Source of the DNA: Pectobacterium punjabense | Lineage (GTDB): Bacteria; Pseudomonadota; Gammaproteobacteria; Enterobacterales; Enterobacteriaceae | Direction: 5' to 3' | NCBI RefSeq assembly: GCF_012427845.1 | Contig: NZ_CP038498.1 | Location: 4,588,001 to 4,652,000, forward strand | Length of the DNA: 64,000 bases | Part shown: positions 38,309 through 48,530 of the stretch, in pieces | How the letters are laid out: each line of letters begins with the position of its first letter | How positions within the stretch are numbered: the stretch's first letter is position 1 | The notes under the pieces: generated by a model | What the model saw: the letters and a program-made list of their open reading frames with translations, nothing else | Databases searched by the model: none | What the model was told of the DNA's origin: nothing | Program-made: the position numbers and the translations under genes

Positions 38309-38357
38309 AAAAGATAACCTATATAACGGGAGAATAATGCGGGGCACAGCATACACT

Positions 38358-38414
38358 ATACGCTAAATAATTCGAGTTGTTGAAAGACCAGTCAGCTTGA
38401 AGTATGACGAATAT
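38358..38414. repeat. ERIC remnant, core deleted
   Basis: A 57-base element with both ERIC termini (ATACGCTAAATAATTCGAG at the left, AGCTTGAAGTATGACG at the right) but without the central GTAAGCTCCTGGGGA/AAGTGACTGGGG core. It is probably an internally deleted ERIC copy. It lies between yibL and mtlR, upstream of yibL. Confidence 0.75.
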
Positions 38415-38457
38415 AAACACCTGACAGGTTAATGTAGCGTGATATCGCTGAATGGGA

Positions 38458-38988
38458 CTAAAACGCCTTTTTCAGACTGATTTGCGCAATCAATGCAGTC
38501 AGAGATAAAACCAGTGTAGAACGTACCATCTGCTGGTAACGCTGCTGTTGCATGCTCACCAGAAGTGGATCGGCAGCTTCTACTACGGGCGGCAAAGCGG
38601 GTTCTGTGGGCAACGCAGCAACGCAGTGCAGCTCACCGATAGGCCCCAGAATTTCATCATCGGTAAAACGATAATGCCGATCGTCATGCGCTAGCTCTTC
38701 TCCCAACGCCATCAACAGTTCCGCATCTTCGTACTCTTTACGGCTGATCATTCCCAAGCCATAAATCAGTTTCAGGCGCACGGAAAGGTCGCCCAGTGGC
38801 CCCGTGCCCGTCATCAGAGGTTCAACGGCATATTTCACCGCATAATCATCTTTACGGAACACCTGCAACATCAGGATGCTGACCGCTTCAGCCAGTAATT
38901 CAACGGCACAGAGCATAAAGTCGCGCACTGTCTTCCCTGAGTTCAGCGCTTCCAGAACCCGGTTTTCAAACGCCTGTGTTTCTTCCAT
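38458..38988 (-). CDS. mtlR: Mannitol operon repressor MtlR
   Basis: A 176-residue protein from the preferred ATG at 38988 (MEETQAFENRVLEALNSGK), close to E. coli MtlR through VLQVFRKDDYAVKYAVEPL-type and DDEILGPIGELHCVAALP segments to the C-terminal ISLKKAF. MtlR represses the mannitol operon without a recognisable DNA-binding motif. The frame is open to 39117, and an ATG at 39030 would give a longer N-terminus nearer to the E. coli length (195 aa); the start is uncertain. It is the third gene after mtlA and mtlD. Confidence 0.9.
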   Translation of the reverse strand: MEETQAFENRVLEALNSGKTVRDFMLCAVELLAEAVSILMLQVFRKDDYAVKYAVEPLMTGTGPLGDLSVRLKLIYGLGMISRKEYEDAELLMALGEELAHDDRHYRFTDDEILGPIGELHCVAALPTEPALPPVVEAADPLLVSMQQQRYQQMVRSTLVLSLTALIAQISLKKAF

Positions 38989-39141
38989 CGTCACTTCTCG
39001 ACCCTTTAAACCCGCACACAGCATACCCATCTCGGTAGCATGCTTACCGGCAGGTGTGGCGACATCGCATCCCCGACGTCGCCCGTATACCTTTACACCG
39101 TGTCGAAAAGACCACACTTGCCTGGTGACGAGACGCGCCGA

Positions 39142-40290
39142 TTACTGCATGGCGTTATACACATTCACTGCTTGCGCGACAACCTTGCTGTCGGCATCCA
39201 GACCAGAAATCTGCACCAACGCCGCCTGCACGCCCTGGGTGTGGATTAACTCAGCCAGTTCCAGCGCCTGCGGATCTTGTTCGCTGCGATAATGCATCGC
39301 CGCGGCAATACCGGTAATCAGGTTGTCATGCGGTAAATGGTATTCCAGCGTTCCCAGCAGCGGCTTGATCAGACGGTCTCCTGCACTCAGCTTACGCAGC
39401 GGCTGACGACCAACGCGTTCGACATCATCATGCAAATGGGGATTTTCAAAGCGGCTGAGAATTTTGTTGATATAGGCAGCGTGCTTATCCGCATCAAAAC
39501 CGTAGCGCTTGATGAGTACCGCGCCGCTCTCTTCCATTGCACCTTTGACCACGGCTCTGACTTTCGGGTCAAGAATTGCATCGCGGATCGTTTGATGGCG
39601 CGCCTGCTGACCGAGATAGGCCGTAATCGCATGGCCGGTATTAAGTGTGAACAGTTTACGCTCGACAAACGCCATCAGATTGTCGGTCAGTTCCATACCG
39701 GGAATCGCTGGCGGCTCACCGCAGAACTGGGTTTTATCGACGATCCATTCGCTGAAGGTTTCTACCGTCACCGCCAGAACATCATCGCTACCGACTTCGG
39801 AAGGGGGAACGATGCGATCTACGGCGGAATCGACGAATCCCACATGCTCGACCACCCATTCCTGATGGCCTTCCGGCAGCAGTTTCAGTACATGTTGTTT
39901 TAACTGGCTGGTGCCACGCACCATATTTTCACAGGCAATAATGTTCAACGGCCGGATATTGCCGTCTTCGTGACGCTTAACCAGCCCCTGAGCGATAGTT
40001 CCGGCGATTTTTTCCAGAATCTGTGGCCCCACAGCGGTCGTCACCAAATCGGCCACGGCAATGAGCGCGACAGCATCCTGACTGCCGCTGTGAACGGCGC
40101 TAACGTTGCTGACGGTATCAACCTGCGTGTTATCACCGACAATCCGCACCGCGTAGCTTTTACGACTGTTCAGGGCATCTAACAGCGGCTGATTGACGTC
40201 AGCAAATGTCAGTTCGACGTTGGCATCCGCCAGCAATTTCCCAATAAACCCGCGGCCAATATTACCCGCGCCAAAATGTAATGCTTTCAT
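39142..40290 (-). CDS. mtlD: Mannitol-1-phosphate 5-dehydrogenase
   Basis: A 382-residue NAD-dependent dehydrogenase that oxidises mannitol 1-phosphate to fructose 6-phosphate. It has the N-terminal nucleotide-binding loop [20 protein letters not shown] and the catalytic-domain segment [16 protein letters not shown] with its conserved Lys. Length equals E. coli MtlD. It is 61 bases after mtlA, separated by a UUCG hairpin, and 150 bases before mtlR. Confidence 0.97.
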   Translation of the reverse strand: MKALHFGAGNIGRGFIGKLLADANVELTFADVNQPLLDALNSRKSYAVRIVGDNTQVDTVSNVSAVHSGSQDAVALIAVADLVTTAVGPQILEKIAGTIAQGLVKRHEDGNIRPLNIIACENMVRGTSQLKQHVLKLLPEGHQEWVVEHVGFVDSAVDRIVPPSEVGSDDVLAVTVETFSEWIVDKTQFCGEPPAIPGMELTDNLMAFVERKLFTLNTGHAITAYLGQQARHQTIRDAILDPKVRAVVKGAMEESGAVLIKRYGFDADKHAAYINKILSRFENPHLHDDVERVGRQPLRKLSAGDRLIKPLLGTLEYHLPHDNLITGIAAAMHYRSEQDPQALELAELIHTQGVQAALVQISGLDADSKVVAQAVNVYNAMQ

Positions 40291-40311
40291 GAGACGTAAC
40301 CTTAAAAAGAC

Positions 40312-40340
40312 ATAAAAAGAGGCCGCCCGAAGGCGGCACT
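40312..40340 (-). terminator. UUCG hairpin with U-tract between mtlA and mtlD
   Basis: On the operon strand GCCGCC-TTCG-GGCGGC forms a very stable stem with a UUCG tetraloop, followed by CTCTTTTTATG. This looks like an intrinsic terminator inside the operon and would leave mtlD expressed below mtlA, or it may stabilise the mtlA 3' end. Confidence 0.65.
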
Positions 40341-40351
40341 AGCCAAATTAA

Positions 40352-42259
40352 TCAGGCACTCTTTTTACCGGAGAGTAAGTCGAGTACTTCCTGAACGTCC
40401 TGCGTGTGTGCCAGACGTTCAATAACCGCGTCATCATCCAACGCATTGGTCAGGCTGGTGATGACCTGAATATGTTCGTTGTTACGGGCAGCGATACCGA
40501 TAACCAGACGCGCAACCTCATCCTCTTCATCGCCAAAGCGAACGCCTTCAGGATATTGGCAGAAGACAACGCCAGTTTTCAACACGCGGTCTTTCGCTTC
40601 TATCGTACCGTGCGGCACGGCGATCGACTCGCCCAGATAAGTGGAGGTCAGCTTTTCACGCTCCAGCATGGCTTCAACATACGCAGGCTCGACGTAGCCG
40701 CCTTTCACCAGTTGCTCGCCGGCGAAACGAATTGCCTGCTCTTTGTGTGTCGCATGCTGATTCAGGAACACGTTACCCGCCCCCAGTTGGAACAGGTTCG
40801 TCTGCGTGTCGACTACAGCGGATGCAGGCGTCGCGACGGTTTCAGGCTGCGCGGCACCCTGCGCTGCCACAAGACGAGCAGCCAGATCGCTATACAGACC
40901 GCTATCAAGGAAGTTGGTCAGAGAAATGTGCTGTGCCTGCGGCGCATGGCGCATAGCGCGTTCAGTCAGATCGCGGTGCGTAATCACCAGATCGACATCG
41001 TCCGGCAGGCTATTGATCGCGCTGTTGGTCACCGAAATGTTGGTCAGCCCAGCATCCTGAACTTTCTTACGCAACACGCCAGCACCCATCGCGCTGGAAC
41101 CCATACCAGCATCACACGCTACGATGATTTTACGCACGGTGCTCATATCACCGCTGACGCCCGTGTTAGTCGCTGCACCTTTAGAAGACGCTTTCATTTC
41201 CTGCACACGACGCGTCGCATCGCCCAGGTCTTCTTCTTTTTGCTTGGTGCTTTTCAGCAAAATCGCCGACACGATGAAGGACACCGCGAAAGCCGCTGCA
41301 ATCGCCGCCAGGTTAGCGAAGTAAGCACCTTTTGGTGTCATCGCCAGCACTGCAAGAATGGAGCCCGGAGAGGCTGGAGAAACTAAGCCACCGCCTAGTA
41401 CGCTCAGCGTAAACACGCCAGTCATCCCGCCCAGAATCACCGCGATAATCAGACGCGGATTCATCAGGACATAAGGGAAGTAGATTTCGTGAATCCCGCC
41501 CAGGAAGTGGATAATCGCCGCACCCGGTGCTGATTCTTTCGCGTTACCACGCCCGAAGAACATATAAGCCATCAGCACGCCCATACCTGGACCTGGGTTC
41601 GCTTCGATCAGGAAGAAAATAGATTTGCCGGTTTCCGTCGCCTGCTGAATACCCAGTGGAGAGAAGATACCGTGGTTAATCGCGTTGTTCAGGAACAGAA
41701 TTTTCGCTGGTTCAACGAAGATGGACGTAAACGGCAACAGGTTGTTCTGTACCATCAGGTTAACGCCGGAAGCCAGCACCTGAGAGAAGACTTCAACCAG
41801 CGGACCAATTGCCAAAAACGACAGAATTGCCAACAACATACCGATAATACCGGCAGAGAAGTTGTTGACCAGCATTTCAAAACCGCTCTTGATTTTACCG
41901 TCGACCATGCGGTCAAAACGTTTAATCGTCCAGCCGCCCAGCGGGCCCACAATCATGGCACCGAGGAACATCGGGATGTCGGTTCCGACGATCACACCCA
42001 TCGTCGTAATTGCACCCACGACACCACCACGCTCACCGAATACCAGACGTCCGCCAGTATAACCAATCAGCAATGGTAGCAAATACGTAATCATCGGGCC
42101 GACGAGCTTCGCCAAGGTTTCATTGGGAATCCAGCCGGTAGGGATAAACAGCGCGGTAATAATACCCCAGGCGATAAATGCGCCAATATTGGGCATCACC
42201 ATATTACTGAGGAAGCGACCAAAGTTTTGCACTTTGATCTTAATATCTGGTGAAAGCAT
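40352..42259 (-). CDS. mtlA: PTS mannitol-specific enzyme IICBA
   Basis: A 635-residue three-domain phosphotransferase permease, as long as E. coli MtlA (637 aa). The N-terminal IIC membrane domain (about 1-340) carries GGIHEIYFPYV with the conserved GGI-E motif; the IIB domain has the phospho-Cys in IIVACDAGMGSSAMGAG; the IIA domain has the phospho-His in ESIAVPHGTIEAKD. It takes up and phosphorylates mannitol. First gene of mtlADR. A 510-base leader with four CRP sites precedes it. Confidence 0.97.
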   Translation of the reverse strand: MLSPDIKIKVQNFGRFLSNMVMPNIGAFIAWGIITALFIPTGWIPNETLAKLVGPMITYLLPLLIGYTGGRLVFGERGGVVGAITTMGVIVGTDIPMFLGAMIVGPLGGWTIKRFDRMVDGKIKSGFEMLVNNFSAGIIGMLLAILSFLAIGPLVEVFSQVLASGVNLMVQNNLLPFTSIFVEPAKILFLNNAINHGIFSPLGIQQATETGKSIFFLIEANPGPGMGVLMAYMFFGRGNAKESAPGAAIIHFLGGIHEIYFPYVLMNPRLIIAVILGGMTGVFTLSVLGGGLVSPASPGSILAVLAMTPKGAYFANLAAIAAAFAVSFIVSAILLKSTKQKEEDLGDATRRVQEMKASSKGAATNTGVSGDMSTVRKIIVACDAGMGSSAMGAGVLRKKVQDAGLTNISVTNSAINSLPDDVDLVITHRDLTERAMRHAPQAQHISLTNFLDSGLYSDLAARLVAAQGAAQPETVATPASAVVDTQTNLFQLGAGNVFLNQHATHKEQAIRFAGEQLVKGGYVEPAYVEAMLEREKLTSTYLGESIAVPHGTIEAKDRVLKTGVVFCQYPEGVRFGDEEDEVARLVIGIAARNNEHIQVITSLTNALDDDAVIERLAHTQDVQEVLDLLSGKKSA

Positions 42260-42513
42260 AAAAACACACCCCTATTGAAACGCGCTGACAATAAGAGCGC
42301 GTGGTAATTATCGTGAGACGGCGTGGCAACGTGTGTTAGTCGCAGCGATGGTTAGCAACAACCGACAGTCTTATTTTTACCGAGATATCGACGGTTACCG
42401 AAAGCTCAGCTGTTATAAAAACACCGATTGCCACAAAAATATTTCCGTCATTATTACTGTATGCAGCGCGGACTCTAACACGCTGTTTTCATACCGCAAC
42501 CTCATGGCAGGAA

Positions 42514-42690
42514 CGTGACAAAAATCACACAACCACCCTACATCAACGATACAAATAGGTGATTTACTTCACAAAAAAACGTTAAAAATGAAAAACTAAA
42601 CAGATTCGTAGACAAATACAGCGTCTTATATGTGATTTGCATCACACTTTAAGTGGTCATGTTTGTTTTATTTATGTGATTCAAATCACA
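42514..42690 (-). promoter_or_regulatory. Four CRP sites upstream of mtlA
   Basis: Four TGTGA-N6-TCACA-type sites lie in the 510-base gap (42260-42769): CGTGA/TCACA at 42514-42529, GGTGA/TCACA at 42558-42573, a perfect TGTGA/TCACA at 42631-42646 and another perfect one at 42675-42690. Their centres are 44, 73 and 44 bases apart. E. coli mtlA also has multiple CRP sites. No gene is visible in the gap; the remaining 255 bases before mtlA are presumably promoter and leader. Confidence 0.83.
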
Positions 42691-42769
42691 ATTTATTTTT
42701 CTCCTCTCGTCCGTCACACTCATTTTATCCAGAATACCTACCCGCTAATATCGACTCGCCAAGAGGCTA

Positions 42770-43486
42770 TTAGGGATAATTCACGCCATTTACCCCTCTG
42801 AGCGCATTCATCACATTCTGTTGCTGCACAGGTAATGCCGCCACCATACTGTTATATTGCGCCGCCTGCTGTGGGGTGCGGAATTGGACAGATGCGCCGT
42901 TAAATACGGCCTGATCGCCCTGAGCCTGGAGGAAATCACCAACCTGAATCAGGCTTTGTGCAAACGATGTGGCGCCAGGAATAACAGGTAACAACGCATT
43001 CGTCGGCTGTATTACCGTGCTCGCATAGAGCCGCTCATAAGGAATTTGCACCTCTTCGGGCTGCTTTAACGTACGGTGGGCATTGTCAGCCTGCGCTTTT
43101 GCCGCCTGAACATGCTGCGCCAACAGGCTCATGGTTCCAACAGATTGCCTGAGCGCATCACGCTGTGTCAGATAGTCTTTAGGGACACGAATACGGGAAA
43201 TTTGCCCCAGCATCGGCGTCAGACTGCCGGATACGGCTTGATTAAACTGCTGAGAAAAGGTGGTTAAAATCGCATAATCGTTGGCAAAATTGCCAAAACT
43301 CTTCTTCTGCTCTTCCGTCAATGCGGGCAGCGTCCCATCCTGCTGCGACTGTGCGCTTTGCAGAAATGCAATGAATGCCTTGCGCTGGTCGGCCTCACTA
43401 TCACCGCAGGCAGCAAGCTGTAATGCCGCCAGAATAACCAGAACTGGCAGCAGCCAGCGTGAACGGTACGTCATCAGCCTTCTCAT
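42770..43486 (-). CDS. yiaF: DUF3053 family lipoprotein YiaF
   Basis: A 238-residue lipoprotein with a signal ending in lipobox LAAC (Cys27), followed by GDSEADQRKAFIAFLQ, the conserved start of DUF3053 proteins such as E. coli YiaF. The rest is alpha-helical. Function is unknown. ATG at 43486 has AGGAG about 7 bases upstream. In E. coli, yiaF is also located among the glyS, xyl and mtl genes. It is upstream of mtlA but separated from it by the CRP-site region, so it is probably transcribed separately. Confidence 0.87.
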   Translation of the reverse strand: MRRLMTYRSRWLLPVLVILAALQLAACGDSEADQRKAFIAFLQSAQSQQDGTLPALTEEQKKSFGNFANDYAILTTFSQQFNQAVSGSLTPMLGQISRIRVPKDYLTQRDALRQSVGTMSLLAQHVQAAKAQADNAHRTLKQPEEVQIPYERLYASTVIQPTNALLPVIPGATSFAQSLIQVGDFLQAQGDQAVFNGASVQFRTPQQAAQYNSMVAALPVQQQNVMNALRGVNGVNYP

Positions 43487-43694
43487 TCCCTACTCCTGTT
43501 ATGCTTACTGCCCCGCCAGCCGTGCTTTATTTAGACAAAAACACGCTGACGACGGATTTTCCATGACAAGATTTTCTACGATATAAGCATAGTCGAATCG
43601 GGCTTGCTGTGTAGAAAAAGGCCAGCTCTTACAACGAATACCGACTGTTTAAGTCTCGAGATACACGGGGCGGCTATAGGTGGGCGTTCTGGAA

Positions 43695-43739
43695 TGAGAA
43701 GAAAATAGCCCCCGAATAGGAGAACCTATTCGGGGGCTA
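43695..43739 (-). terminator. Rho-independent terminator of glyQS
   Basis: TAGCCCCCGAATAGG and CCTATTCGGGGGCTA make a perfect 15-bp stem with a 4-nt loop, followed on the minus strand by TTTTCTTC. It begins 23 bases after the glyS stop. Confidence 0.93.
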
Positions 43740-43762
43740 AGATGACAATGACGCAGTTATCG

Positions 43763-45832
43763 TTATTGCAGAACGGAAATATCCGCAACCTGCAAGAACA
43801 GCTCTCGCAGTTGGCTCAGCAGCGTCAGGCGGTTCACACGCACCTGCTCATCTTCCGCCATGACCATCACCTGATCGAAGAATGCATCGACCGGTTCGCG
43901 CAGCGAGGCCAGCTCAACCAACGCTTCCTGATAGCGGCCTTCGGCAAACAGCGGCGTCAGTTTGTCACGCAGCACGACAAGGTGCGTTGCCAGCGTAATT
44001 TCCGCCGCATCTTTCAATACGGCAGCGTTGACGCTCTCATTCAGCGTATCGGTAGACTTAGCAAGAATGTTGGAAACGCGTTTGTTAGCTGCTGCAAGCG
44101 CCGCTGCTGCATCCAGCGAACGGAAGTGGCTAACGGCTTTCACGCGGGCATCGAAATCAGCCGGACGAGTTGGACGACGCGCCAATACCGCCTGAATGGT
44201 ATCCACACTGTGCCCTTCTTCCTGATACCAGGCACGGAAACGACCGAGCATAAACTCAATCACGTCATCCACAACCTTGGTATTAGTCAGCTTGCTGCCA
44301 TACAAACGTACCGCTTCTTCGGTCAGCGTCTGCAAATCGAGCGGCAGACGTTTTTCGACAATAATACGCAGCACGCCGAGGGCTGCGCGACGCAGTGCAA
44401 ATGGATCTTTGTCACCTTTTGGATGTTGGCCGATGCCAAAAATCCCTGCCAGCGAATCCATTTTGTCGGCAATCGCCAGCGCACAAGCCACCGCAGAAGA
44501 CGGCAGTTCATCACCCGCAAAACGCGGCTGATACTGCTCATTCAGCGCAACAGCAACATCTTCGGCTTCACCATCATGACGCGCATAGTGCATCCCCATC
44601 ACGCCCTGCGTGTCGGTGAATTCGAACACCATGTTGGTCATCAGGTCGCACTTGGACAGCAGACCCGCACGCGTTGCGTGGTTCACGTCAGCACCAATTT
44701 GGCCAGCAACCCAGCCTGCCAGCCCCTGAATGCGGTCAGTTTTGTCACGCAATGAACCCAGTTGCTGCTGGAACAAAACCGTTTCCAGACGCGGTAAGTG
44801 ATCTTCCAAACGCTTCTTGCGGTCGGTATTGAAGAAGAACTCGGCGTCAGCCAAACGTGGGCGCACCACTTTTTCGTTACCGGAGATAATCTGCTGTGGA
44901 TCTTTGGATTCAATATTGGCAACAAAGATGAAATTCGGCAGCAGATTGCCGCTGTTATCATAAACCGGGAAATACTTCTGGTCACCTTTCATGGTGTAAA
45001 CCAGCGCTTCGGACGGTACGGCGAGGAATTTTTCTTCAAATTTCGCGGTCAGTACCACCGGCCATTCCACCAGCGAGGTGACTTCTTCCAGCAGGCTGTC
45101 GCTAAGATCGGCATTACCGCCAATCTTGCGTGCGGCTTCTTCTGCATCAGCTTTGATTTTCGCTTTACGCGCATCGTAGTCGGCGACGACTTTACCGCGT
45201 TCCAGCAGAATCTGTGGATACTGCTCTGCATTGTCGATCGTAAATTCAGCTTCACCCATAAAGCGGTGGCCGCGAAGAGTACGAGCGGAATCGATACCCA
45301 ATACCTGACCGGGTATCAATTCCTCACCCAACAGCATAGTCACGGTATGCACCGGACGTACAAACTGGGTTTCTTTGTCGCTCCAGCGCATCAATTTTGG
45401 AATCGGCAGCTTCGATAATGCAGTGCTTACCATGCCAGCCAGCAGTGCCTGTGCCTGTTCGCCTTTAGCGTGGGCGCGATACAGCAACCACTCGCCTTTG
45501 TCGGTCGTCAAACGTTCAGCTTGCTCAACGGTGATACCACAGCCACGCGCCCAGCCTTCTGCCGCTTTTGTCGGCTTACCTTCCGCATCAAACGCTTGGG
45601 AAATCGCTGGACCGCGTTTTTCTACTTCACGATCGGGTTGGGAAGCGCTTAGGCGTGCAACCTTCAGCGCCAGACGGCGCGGCGCAGCAAACCAGCTTAC
45701 GTCACCGTGCGCCAGATTGGCAGCATCCAGCTCCGCCGTGAAATTCGCGGCAAAGGATTCTGCCAGATTACGGAGAGCCTTCGGCGGCAGCTCTTCCGTG
45801 CCAATTTCCACCAGAAAAGTCTTGTCAGTCAT
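43763..45832 (-). CDS. glyS: Glycyl-tRNA synthetase beta subunit
   Basis: A 689-residue subunit of the bacterial alpha2-beta2 glycyl-tRNA synthetase. It begins [20 protein letters not shown], includes the [10 protein letters not shown] and [11 protein letters not shown] segments of the HD-like region, and ends in a DALR-type anticodon-binding domain ([20 protein letters not shown]). Length equals E. coli GlyS. It lies 9 bases after glyQ and is co-transcribed, with a strong terminator following. Confidence 0.97.
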   Translation of the reverse strand: MTDKTFLVEIGTEELPPKALRNLAESFAANFTAELDAANLAHGDVSWFAAPRRLALKVARLSASQPDREVEKRGPAISQAFDAEGKPTKAAEGWARGCGITVEQAERLTTDKGEWLLYRAHAKGEQAQALLAGMVSTALSKLPIPKLMRWSDKETQFVRPVHTVTMLLGEELIPGQVLGIDSARTLRGHRFMGEAEFTIDNAEQYPQILLERGKVVADYDARKAKIKADAEEAARKIGGNADLSDSLLEEVTSLVEWPVVLTAKFEEKFLAVPSEALVYTMKGDQKYFPVYDNSGNLLPNFIFVANIESKDPQQIISGNEKVVRPRLADAEFFFNTDRKKRLEDHLPRLETVLFQQQLGSLRDKTDRIQGLAGWVAGQIGADVNHATRAGLLSKCDLMTNMVFEFTDTQGVMGMHYARHDGEAEDVAVALNEQYQPRFAGDELPSSAVACALAIADKMDSLAGIFGIGQHPKGDKDPFALRRAALGVLRIIVEKRLPLDLQTLTEEAVRLYGSKLTNTKVVDDVIEFMLGRFRAWYQEEGHSVDTIQAVLARRPTRPADFDARVKAVSHFRSLDAAAALAAANKRVSNILAKSTDTLNESVNAAVLKDAAEITLATHLVVLRDKLTPLFAEGRYQEALVELASLREPVDAFFDQVMVMAEDEQVRVNRLTLLSQLRELFLQVADISVLQ

Positions 45833-45841
45833 GGCTGCCTC

Positions 45842-46756
45842 TTAGCTCTCTTTCTTATTACACATCGGGAAACCCAATGCCTCACGAGAGGCATAATAGG
45901 CTTCCGCAACCGCTTTGGTCAGGGTACGAATACGCAGGATGTAGCGCTGGCGCTCGGTAACCGAGATCGCTTTACGCGCGTCCAGCAGGTTAAAGCTGTG
46001 CGCCGCTTTCAGAATGCGTTCGTAAGCTGGCAAAGGCAGCGGTTTTTCCAGCGCGAGCAGGTGCTGCGCTTCTTTCTCATATTGCTCGAAACAGCTGAAC
46101 AGGAAATCGACATCAGCGTGTTCAAAGTTGTAGGTCGACTGCTCGACTTCGTTTTGATGGAACACGTCGCCGTAGGTGGTTTTACCTAACGGGCCATCGC
46201 TCCAGACCAGATCGTAAACACTATCAACGCCCTGAATATACATCGCCAGACGTTCCAGACCGTAGGTAATCTCACCGGTCACCGGTTTACATTCCAAGCC
46301 ACCAACCTGCTGGAAGTAGGTAAACTGCGTGACTTCCATACCATTCAGCCAGACTTCCCAACCCAGGCCCCATGCGCCCAGCGTTGGGTTTTCCCAGTTA
46401 TCTTCCACGAAACGGATATCGTGAATGGTCGGGTCCATACCCAGTTCTTTCAGAGAACCGAGGTACAGCTCCTGAATATTGTCCGGTGATGGCTTAATGA
46501 CGACCTGAAACTGGTAATAGTGCTGTAAGCGGTTCGGGTTTTCGCCGTAGCGCCCATCGGTCGGACGACGAGAAGGCTGCACATAGGCGGCGGCCATTGG
46601 CTCCGGCCCCAGTGCCCGCAGGCAGGTCATAGGATGTGAAGTGCCTGCGCCGACTTCCATGTCCAATGGTTGAACAATGGTGCAGCCCTGGCGAGCCCAA
46701 TAATCCTGTAATGTCAGGATCAGGCCCTGGAAGGTCTTGGTATCAAACTTTTGCAT
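45842..46756 (-). CDS. glyQ: Glycyl-tRNA synthetase alpha subunit
   Basis: A 304-residue class II synthetase catalytic subunit that charges tRNA-Gly with glycine. It starts [20 protein letters not shown] and carries the class II motifs, including [20 protein letters not shown] and [22 protein letters not shown] at 46756 gives the conserved N-terminus and E. coli length (303 aa); the frame extends upstream to 46873 without similarity. First gene of glyQS. Confidence 0.97.
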   Translation of the reverse strand: MQKFDTKTFQGLILTLQDYWARQGCTIVQPLDMEVGAGTSHPMTCLRALGPEPMAAAYVQPSRRPTDGRYGENPNRLQHYYQFQVVIKPSPDNIQELYLGSLKELGMDPTIHDIRFVEDNWENPTLGAWGLGWEVWLNGMEVTQFTYFQQVGGLECKPVTGEITYGLERLAMYIQGVDSVYDLVWSDGPLGKTTYGDVFHQNEVEQSTYNFEHADVDFLFSCFEQYEKEAQHLLALEKPLPLPAYERILKAAHSFNLLDARKAISVTERQRYILRIRTLTKAVAEAYYASREALGFPMCNKKES

Positions 46757-46882
46757 GTTGGATTCGCGCGCGATACAAGTGGATTTATAAGGAATGCGCC
46801 AGTATACCCTCTGACCGCAAGATATACAGCCAGAATGCGGTAACAAGTGCAAATCCCCGTTATCATCTTTCAAATTCCGGGA

Positions 46883-47689
46883 TCAACCGGAAAAAACGGT
46901 CTGCAACATTTTCAGGCTTAGCAGCAGTAACAATGCCGCAAAGGCCTTTTTCAGCGTTGCCACAGGCAGACGATGTGCCAAACGGGCGCCGACAGGGGCG
47001 GTGAAGAAGCTGACGACGGAAATCAGGAAAACAGCAGGCAGAGAAACATAGCCGACGCTGTAGTCAGGCAATCCGGTCGTCGACCAGCCGTTGATCAGGT
47101 AGCCCAGCGCGCCGGAAACGGCAATCGGTAGCCCAACCGCCGCCGATGTCCCAATCGCCTGCTGAATACGGACGTTGCACCACGTCAGGAACGGCACCGT
47201 AAGCGACCCGCCACCAATAGCCACCAGCGCCGAGATGCTGCCGATCGTCAATCCCGCCAGCGAAATCCCTGCCGTACCGGGCAACTGACGCTGCGGTTTG
47301 GGCTTGATATTCAGCACCATTTGCAGAGAAACATAGGCCATAAAACAGGAGAAAAAGATCGCCAGCGTCCGCGTCGGCAACAGCGTCGCCAGCCAGGTCG
47401 CGGCGAATGTCCCGATCAGAATGGCGGGCGTAATTCTGATAACCACAGGCCAAAGCACCGCCTGATGCTGATGATGAGTACGTAGACTGGAAATCGCCGT
47501 GACGACAATCGCCGCCATTGACGTTCCCAACGCCAGGTGCACCAGATGCGTATTATCCACACCCTGTGCGGCAAACAACGCCGTCAGCACTGGCACCATA
47601 ATGCCGCCACCACCGATACCTAATAATCCCGCCATGAAACCCACCACTGCACCTAATGCCAGATAGGCTGCTACCCACTCCACTGCCAT
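46883..47689 (-). CDS. TSUP/TauE-SafE family membrane permease
   Basis: A 268-residue protein with eight hydrophobic helices and the two-fold repeat of the TauE/SafE (TSUP) family; the repeats start GFMAGLLGIGGGGIMVPVL and SALVAIGGGSLTVPFL. Members export or import sulfur-containing anions or other organic anions; the substrate cannot be told here. The start is ATG with AGGG upstream. It is in the same direction as glyQ, whose conserved start is 126 bases downstream of this gene's stop, and it is divergent from tag. Confidence 0.87.
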   Translation of the reverse strand: MAVEWVAAYLALGAVVGFMAGLLGIGGGGIMVPVLTALFAAQGVDNTHLVHLALGTSMAAIVVTAISSLRTHHQHQAVLWPVVIRITPAILIGTFAATWLATLLPTRTLAIFFSCFMAYVSLQMVLNIKPKPQRQLPGTAGISLAGLTIGSISALVAIGGGSLTVPFLTWCNVRIQQAIGTSAAVGLPIAVSGALGYLINGWSTTGLPDYSVGYVSLPAVFLISVVSFFTAPVGARLAHRLPVATLKKAFAALLLLLSLKMLQTVFSG

Positions 47690-47966
47690 TCCCTGTACCC
47701 CTGTTTCTATTTACGTTTTTCTTATGATCGATAACAGCCTTGAGCGAATAAAATAGCCCTGAGCTGTCGGCAAAACATTATTCACGATTCCACGACGACT
47801 TTCCGCCCCATCCGCAAATGACTTTCCCTATCTGCGAGCACGCCCGCAAAATGCTGGTTGCATATACAGCACTATGAATGCCATGATCGCACCACATTGC
47901 GGCAGACTGCCTTACAATAAACAGTGCGTCAAAACACCAACGGCGCAACCGAATAAGGAGAAAGGA

Positions 47967-48530
47967 ATGCAACGCTGCGGCTGGGTTACACAAGACACCT
48001 TATATCAGGATTATCACGATAACGAGTGGGGGAAGCCCTGCACCGACAGCCAGAAACTATTCGAGCTACTGTGTCTGGAGGGCCAGCAGGCGGGCCTTTC
48101 CTGGATCACCGTCCTGAAAAAGCGCGAAAACTATCGCCGTTGCTTCCACCAGTTCAATCCTGAGCAGGTGGCGAAAATGACGCAGGATGACGTAGATCGA
48201 TTAGTACAGGACAGCAGCATTATCCGCCATCGCGGGAAAATCGAAGCGATTATCACCAATGCAAAAGTGTGGGTGGCGATGGAAAGCCAAGGAGAGAGCT
48301 TCGCGGACTTCATTTGGTCTTTTGTCGAACACCGGCCACACCTCAACCATCCCGTTTCACTCGCAGACGTTCCCGCCAAAACGGACGTTTCAGATGCCAT
48401 GTCCAAAGCCCTGAAGAAACGCGGCTTCAAATTTATCGGTTCGACTATCTGCTATGCCTTCATGCAGGCGGGCGGATTGGTCAACGACCATGTCATTGAC
48501 TGTTTTTGTCATCAGGAAAGCGCGTCATGA
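47967..48530 (+). CDS. tag: DNA-3-methyladenine glycosylase I
   Basis: A 187-residue constitutive DNA repair glycosylase removing 3-methyladenine. The N-terminus MQRCGWVTQDTLYQDYHDNEWG holds Cys4 and His17, and the C-terminus NDHVIDCFCH holds the remaining His and Cys of the zinc site known from E. coli Tag. The LFELLCLEGQQAGLSW block has the active-site Glu. ATG at 47967 has AAAGGA just upstream. It overlaps yiaC by four bases (ATGA), as an operon. Confidence 0.95.
   Translation: MQRCGWVTQDTLYQDYHDNEWGKPCTDSQKLFELLCLEGQQAGLSWITVLKKRENYRRCFHQFNPEQVAKMTQDDVDRLVQDSSIIRHRGKIEAIITNAKVWVAMESQGESFADFIWSFVEHRPHLNHPVSLADVPAKTDVSDAMSKALKKRGFKFIGSTICYAFMQAGGLVNDHVIDCFCHQESAS

Noticed and set aside
40406..41386. 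326-codon plus-strand frame antisense to mtlA
   Set aside because: Shadow of mtlA IIB/IIA coding region; rich in Arg/Gln/His without domain motifs.
43742..44755. 337-codon plus-strand frame antisense to glyS
   Set aside because: Entirely opposite glyS and starting in its terminator; no recognisable protein features.
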